From positions 1 to 7,702 of the forward strand of contig JAHXIM010000481.1 in assembly GCA_025655635.1 (NCBI GenBank): a stretch of 7,702 nucleotides of DNA, given 5' to 3'. The position numbers and the translations under genes were made by a program. This DNA comes from a gamma proteobacterium symbiont of Lucinoma myriamae (lineage in GTDB: Bacteria; Pseudomonadota; Gammaproteobacteria; GRL18). Within the stretch, counting starts at the first letter, position 1. Every line of letters starts with the position of its first letter. The notes below the pieces were generated by a model, which saw nothing but the letters and a program-made list of their open reading frames with translations, was not told the DNA's origin and searched no databases. This document shows, one piece after another, positions 5,786 to 7,702 of this stretch.

Positions 5786-7187
5786 AAAAGCCTTTAGAAA
5801 CAGTCAGGATAACACGGTCATCACAATGGCCTTTTTTATCACTATAACCATAGGCATCACATTCTTTTTTGCTCAGGTCATTCCCAACATAGCTCAAGTC
5901 AACATTAACACCAGCAATGTCTTTGCTGATCCCTAATTTATAGTCTACATAGTCATAATCAGTGCCGCCTGATACTTCATAAGCATCACCAAACGATTTA
6001 CCCACACTAGCGCTTAATGCTAAATCCATTGGTAGTTCATCATAGTCAAACCCGGCATGAATATATTTTGAAGAATCATGACTTCCAAACCAGCTAGGAC
6101 TGTAAGCTATACCACCTGAGAAATAGCTATAGCTGACACTCGCATACCATTCAATTGGATCGTCATGCATGGAGGTATCATTATAGTTATATTTCAAAAC
6201 ACCTACGTCATAACCAATGTCACCATATTCACTGGCATAACCTGCGTAAGTATCAAATTCCATATGGGTGTCACCGAAATCAACATTAGAACCCCAAACA
6301 CCAACATAAATACCGCTGTCATGACTCCAGTCAAATCCACCCTGAATGGCACCATCATTATCAGTTTGTGAAATACCACGGAAGTAGTAATCAGTCACTA
6401 AAGCCACATTAGCAGTTATTGGTAAATCAGAGCCTTCAGAAGACTTGCTGACATCATCAATACTTTTTGAAACGGTTAAAACAACCCGGTCATCACAATG
6501 CCCTTTGCTATAATCATAGGCATAAGCAGTACATTCTTTCTTGTTTAAATCGTTACCAACATAACTGATATCCCAATTTAAACCATAATAATCTTTATTT
6601 AAGCCGATTTTATAATCAATATAATCATAATCAACGGCAGAGCCTACCTTATCCCTATCATACGCATCACCAAAGGACTTACCTACACTGGCACTTAAAC
6701 CAAAGTCACCCGGCAGATCATAATCAAAACCTAAAGTGATGTAGTTTGAGCTTTCATCTGAATCATACCAGTCACTCGAGTATTTGTAGGCTGCAGAAAA
6801 GTAACTATAACTTAAACCTACAGTCCACTCATTAGTTTCAAAATCTGCATCATTATAATTATAACGTAATACATTCACATCATAGCCGATACCAGTATCA
6901 CCAATCTCATTTGCAAAACCCAGATAAGTGTCCACTTCTATATGAGTATCACCAAAATCGACATTAGAAGCCCACACACCAGCATAAACACCGCTGTCAT
7001 GACTCCAGTCAAAACCGCCCTGAAGTGCGCCATCATTATCAGTCTGTGAAATACCGCGGAAGTAATAATCTGTTGTTAAAGCCACATTAGCCGAAACAGT
7101 ACCAAAGCCTTCAGCATTGGCCATAAGAGGTGTTGCAACAACAGAAGCAACCGTCAGTGAAAGTAAAGATTTTCTAATTGTACTCAT
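5784..7187 (-). CDS. TorF/Gcw_chp-family putative outer-membrane porin, duplicated domain
   Basis: This is a predicted outer-membrane beta-barrel protein of the TIGR02001/Gcw_chp (TorF putative porin) family, whose substrate is unknown. Residues 1-25 are a signal peptide (R5, K6, hydrophobic core, ANA-EG cleavage). Two family domains follow, at 31-241 and 257-467, joined by a polar linker. Family members known to me have one domain and about 240 aa, so this 467-aa protein is a double-length version. Each copy begins with the TDYYFRGISQ motif, has alternating aromatic and acidic strand-like segments, and ends with KEC-GHCDDR and a VxLTVSK strand. Cysteines C219/C231 and C443/C455 have identical 12-residue spacing, likely one disulfide per domain. 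The chain ends in Phe, typical of barrel proteins recognised by BamA. The protein is strongly acidic. ATG 7187 has GGGA 9 nt upstream. TATAAAAT at 7240-7233 is a possible -10 without a clear -35. Confidence 0.88.
   Translation of the reverse strand: MSTIRKSLLSLTVASVVATPLMANAEGFGTVSANVALTTDYYFRGISQTDNDGALQGGFDWSHDSGVYAGVWASNVDFGDTHIEVDTYLGFANEIGDTGIGYDVNVLRYNYNDADFETNEWTVGLSYSYFSAAYKYSSDWYDSDESSNYITLGFDYDLPGDFGLSASVGKSFGDAYDRDKVGSAVDYDYIDYKIGLNKDYYGLNWDISYVGNDLNKKECTAYAYDYSKGHCDDRVVLTVSKSIDDVSKSSEGSDLPITANVALVTDYYFRGISQTDNDGAIQGGFDWSHDSGIYVGVWGSNVDFGDTHMEFDTYAGYASEYGDIGYDVGVLKYNYNDTSMHDDPIEWYASVSYSYFSGGIAYSPSWFGSHDSSKYIHAGFDYDELPMDLALSASVGKSFGDAYEVSGGTDYDYVDYKLGISKDIAGVNVDLSYVGNDLSKKECDAYGYSDKKGHCDDRVILTVSKGF
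5787..6419 (-). repeat. Second copy of the internal domain repeat (residues 257-467)
   Basis: This copy is 211 codons and aligns with the upstream copy at an exact offset of 226 codons (678 bp). By eye about two thirds of the residues are identical. Identity is highest at the N-terminal end, where TDYYFRGISQTDNDGA is unchanged and the DNA is also close to identical, and weaker in the middle. Confidence 0.85.
6465..7097 (-). repeat. First copy of the internal domain repeat (residues 31-241)
   Basis: This copy follows the signal peptide directly and is the partner of the repeat at 5787-6419. DNA at about 6976-7090 closely matches 6298-6412, mostly with third-position changes. That points to a fairly recent duplication with the reading frame preserved, or to gene conversion keeping the ends similar. 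Confidence 0.85.
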
Positions 7188-7321
7188 AACTTAATATCCC
7201 AATAATTTATGTTGTGAAAAAACAACGAAACTATTTTATATTAAGCAGATTGTATGCCATAAAAAATATAATCTTTATAAACAATATCTTATACTGGCAT
7301 TATCAGATGGCGAGATAATAG

Positions 7322-7363
7322 ACAAAAAACAATTGCACCAAAATAATAAACACTATTTTGCAA
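7322..7363 (-). terminator. Candidate terminator of the cytochrome c gene
   Basis: On the minus strand TTGCA-AAATA (7363-7354) pairs with TATTT and TGCAA (3' arm ending at 7333), with a 3-nt TGG bulge and an 8-nt loop. TTGTTTTTTGT follows. It starts 37 bp after the cytochrome stop codon. The stem is AT-rich and bulged, so strength is uncertain. Confidence 0.5.
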
Positions 7364-7376
7364 ACGCACTATTTTG
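7351..7376. repeat. 10-bp direct repeat CACTATTTTG, period 16
   Basis: CACTATTTTG occurs at 7351-7360 and again at 7367-7376, and AAACAATTG also occurs twice nearby (7327-7335 and 7382-7390). The repeats lie between the cytochrome stop and the porin gene and partly overlap the terminator candidate. They may reflect small local duplications. Confidence 0.55.
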
Positions 7377-7399
7377 ATGCAAAACAATTGTTACACTTT

Positions 7400-7616
7400 T
7401 TATTGCATCATAAATTCAACTGCAGCTTTCACTTCAGCATCACTTAAGCCCGCATTACCACCACGGGCAGGCATTGCACCCTTACCCGCAATCGCAGATT
7501 TAATCAGGCCATCCATATCACCATTGGCCTGTATACGTTTTTCCCATGCAGCTTTATCACCAATCTTAGGTGATTCCAGTAAACCAATCAAATGACATGC
7601 AGCACAGGTTGCTGTA
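7400..7616 (-). CDS. Cytochrome c5-like protein, 3' exon after a group II intron
   Basis: This is the C-terminal part of a class I, c5-type cytochrome c, a periplasmic single-heme electron carrier. The visible exon encodes about 71 residues. The heme attachment motif CAACH lies at 7606-7592, the conserved PKIGDKAAW follows, the distal Met ligand is in GAMPARGG, and the family-typical GLSDAEVKAAVEFM helix ends the chain. Upstream of codon ACA (7615-7613) the cytochrome similarity stops and group II intron structure begins, so the exon edge is placed at 7616. The codon split by the intron ends in T. If it is TAT, the spliced protein would read YTATCAACH, as expected for this family. The first exon with signal peptide is outside the window. 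A TTG at 7591 also opens a frame here, but it follows the heme motif and would give a useless fragment. Confidence 0.85.
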
Positions 7617-7652
7617 ATCGGGTAGCCACAGGTTTCTCTCCTACAGCCCCCA
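7617..7652 (-). ncRNA. Group II intron domain VI with branch-point A
   Basis: GCTGTAGG (7647-7640) pairs with CCTGTGGC (7632-7625) through eight pairs, three of them G-U, around an AGAGAAA loop. Below it G7648 pairs with T7624 and GGG (7651-7649) with CCC (7622-7620), leaving A7623 bulged. That A is the seventh nucleotide from the 3' end, the canonical position for the lariat branch point. Confidence 0.8.
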
Positions 7653-7653
7653 C

Positions 7654-7685
7654 ACCACCCATCATGCGGGTCCGCAATGGGCGGT
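7654..7685 (-). ncRNA. Group II intron domain V (catalytic hairpin)
   Basis: ACCGCCCAT pairs with ATGGGTGGT in nine pairs, including one G-U wobble at the fourth pair. A 2-nt bulge (TG, 7664-7663) on the 3' side is followed by TGCG/CGCA and the loop GACC. The catalytic triad is CGC (7683-7681), the known alternative to AGC, with its central G in the hallmark wobble pair. This domain binds the catalytic magnesium ions in all group II introns. Confidence 0.85.
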
Positions 7686-7702
7686 TCACTAACCGTAATG
7701 AA

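Larger units (their letters stand above)
7617..7702 (-). mobile_element. Group II intron, 3' end (domains V and VI), cut by window edge
   Basis: A group II intron is a self-splicing ribozyme and retroelement, usually with a reverse transcriptase in domain IV. Only the last 86 nt are visible, on the minus strand, in the same direction as the cytochrome gene. They contain a complete domain V and domain VI and end in CCCGAT, a normal 3' boundary (AY ending). The segment is clearly more GC-rich than its surroundings, as expected for a structured foreign element. The reverse transcriptase, if present, would lie to the right of the window. I do not assign an intron class. Confidence 0.85.

Noticed and set aside
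6165..6371. Plus-strand 68-aa frame within the porin gene
   Set aside because: It is antisense to a well-supported coding region and its composition mirrors the repeated Asp/Tyr codons.
7400..7591. A complete 63-aa gene starting at TTG 7591
   Set aside because: The reading frame continues upstream through the CAACH heme motif, so 7591 is inside the exon and not a start.
7617..7702. In-frame cysteine-rich peptide (GWGCGGCRRETCGYP) upstream of the cytochrome exon, as if part of the protein
   Set aside because: The bases are fully explained by domain V and VI pairing of a group II intron; translation there is incidental and matches no cytochrome.

Overview
The window reads as chromosomal DNA of a moderately AT-rich gammaproteobacterium. 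Rho, thioredoxin 1, Rep helicase and the zinc-type L31 all align closely, by memory, with their E. coli counterparts, and trxA followed by rho with rep next door is a classic gammaproteobacterial neighbourhood. The species cannot be named from this sequence.

Layout, left to right. Only the first codons of a possible gene are visible at 1-29 (minus). A secreted thermonuclease (SNase) homologue follows at 61-795 (minus), behind a strong terminator at 823-857. Next is rpmE (928-1137, minus) with a well-formed promoter carrying a GC-rich discriminator, then rho (1332-2588, minus). A 455-bp leader region separates rho from trxA (3044-3370, minus). It holds hairpins, a promoter candidate and a C-over-G, unstructured rut-like stretch just before the rho start. 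trxA and rep are divergent; both appear to start at TTG codons with good Shine-Dalgarno sequences and both have extended -10 promoter candidates. rep (3624-5657, plus) converges on an outer-membrane TorF/Gcw_chp-type protein (5784-7187, minus) across a bidirectional terminator. That protein is unusual: after one signal peptide it carries two in-frame copies of the roughly 211-residue domain, offset by exactly 226 codons.

The most striking feature is at the right edge. The minus-strand ORF there is the C-terminal exon of a c5-type cytochrome c (CAACH heme motif, Met ligand). Directly upstream of the heme motif the sequence stops being cytochrome and becomes the 3' end of a group II intron. Domain V is a 32-nt hairpin with a CGC triad, its G-U wobble and a 2-nt bulge. 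Domain VI has a bulged branch-point A seven nucleotides from a GAT 3' end. The intron is in the sense orientation, and the predicted splice site falls inside a codon so that splicing could restore a continuous cytochrome. The rest of the intron and the 5' exon lie beyond the window.

Functionally the window is mostly housekeeping: transcription termination (Rho), redox (thioredoxin), replication-fork helicase (Rep), ribosome (L31) and periplasmic or outer-membrane functions (nuclease, putative porin, cytochrome c). A mobile ribozyme has invaded the cytochrome gene.
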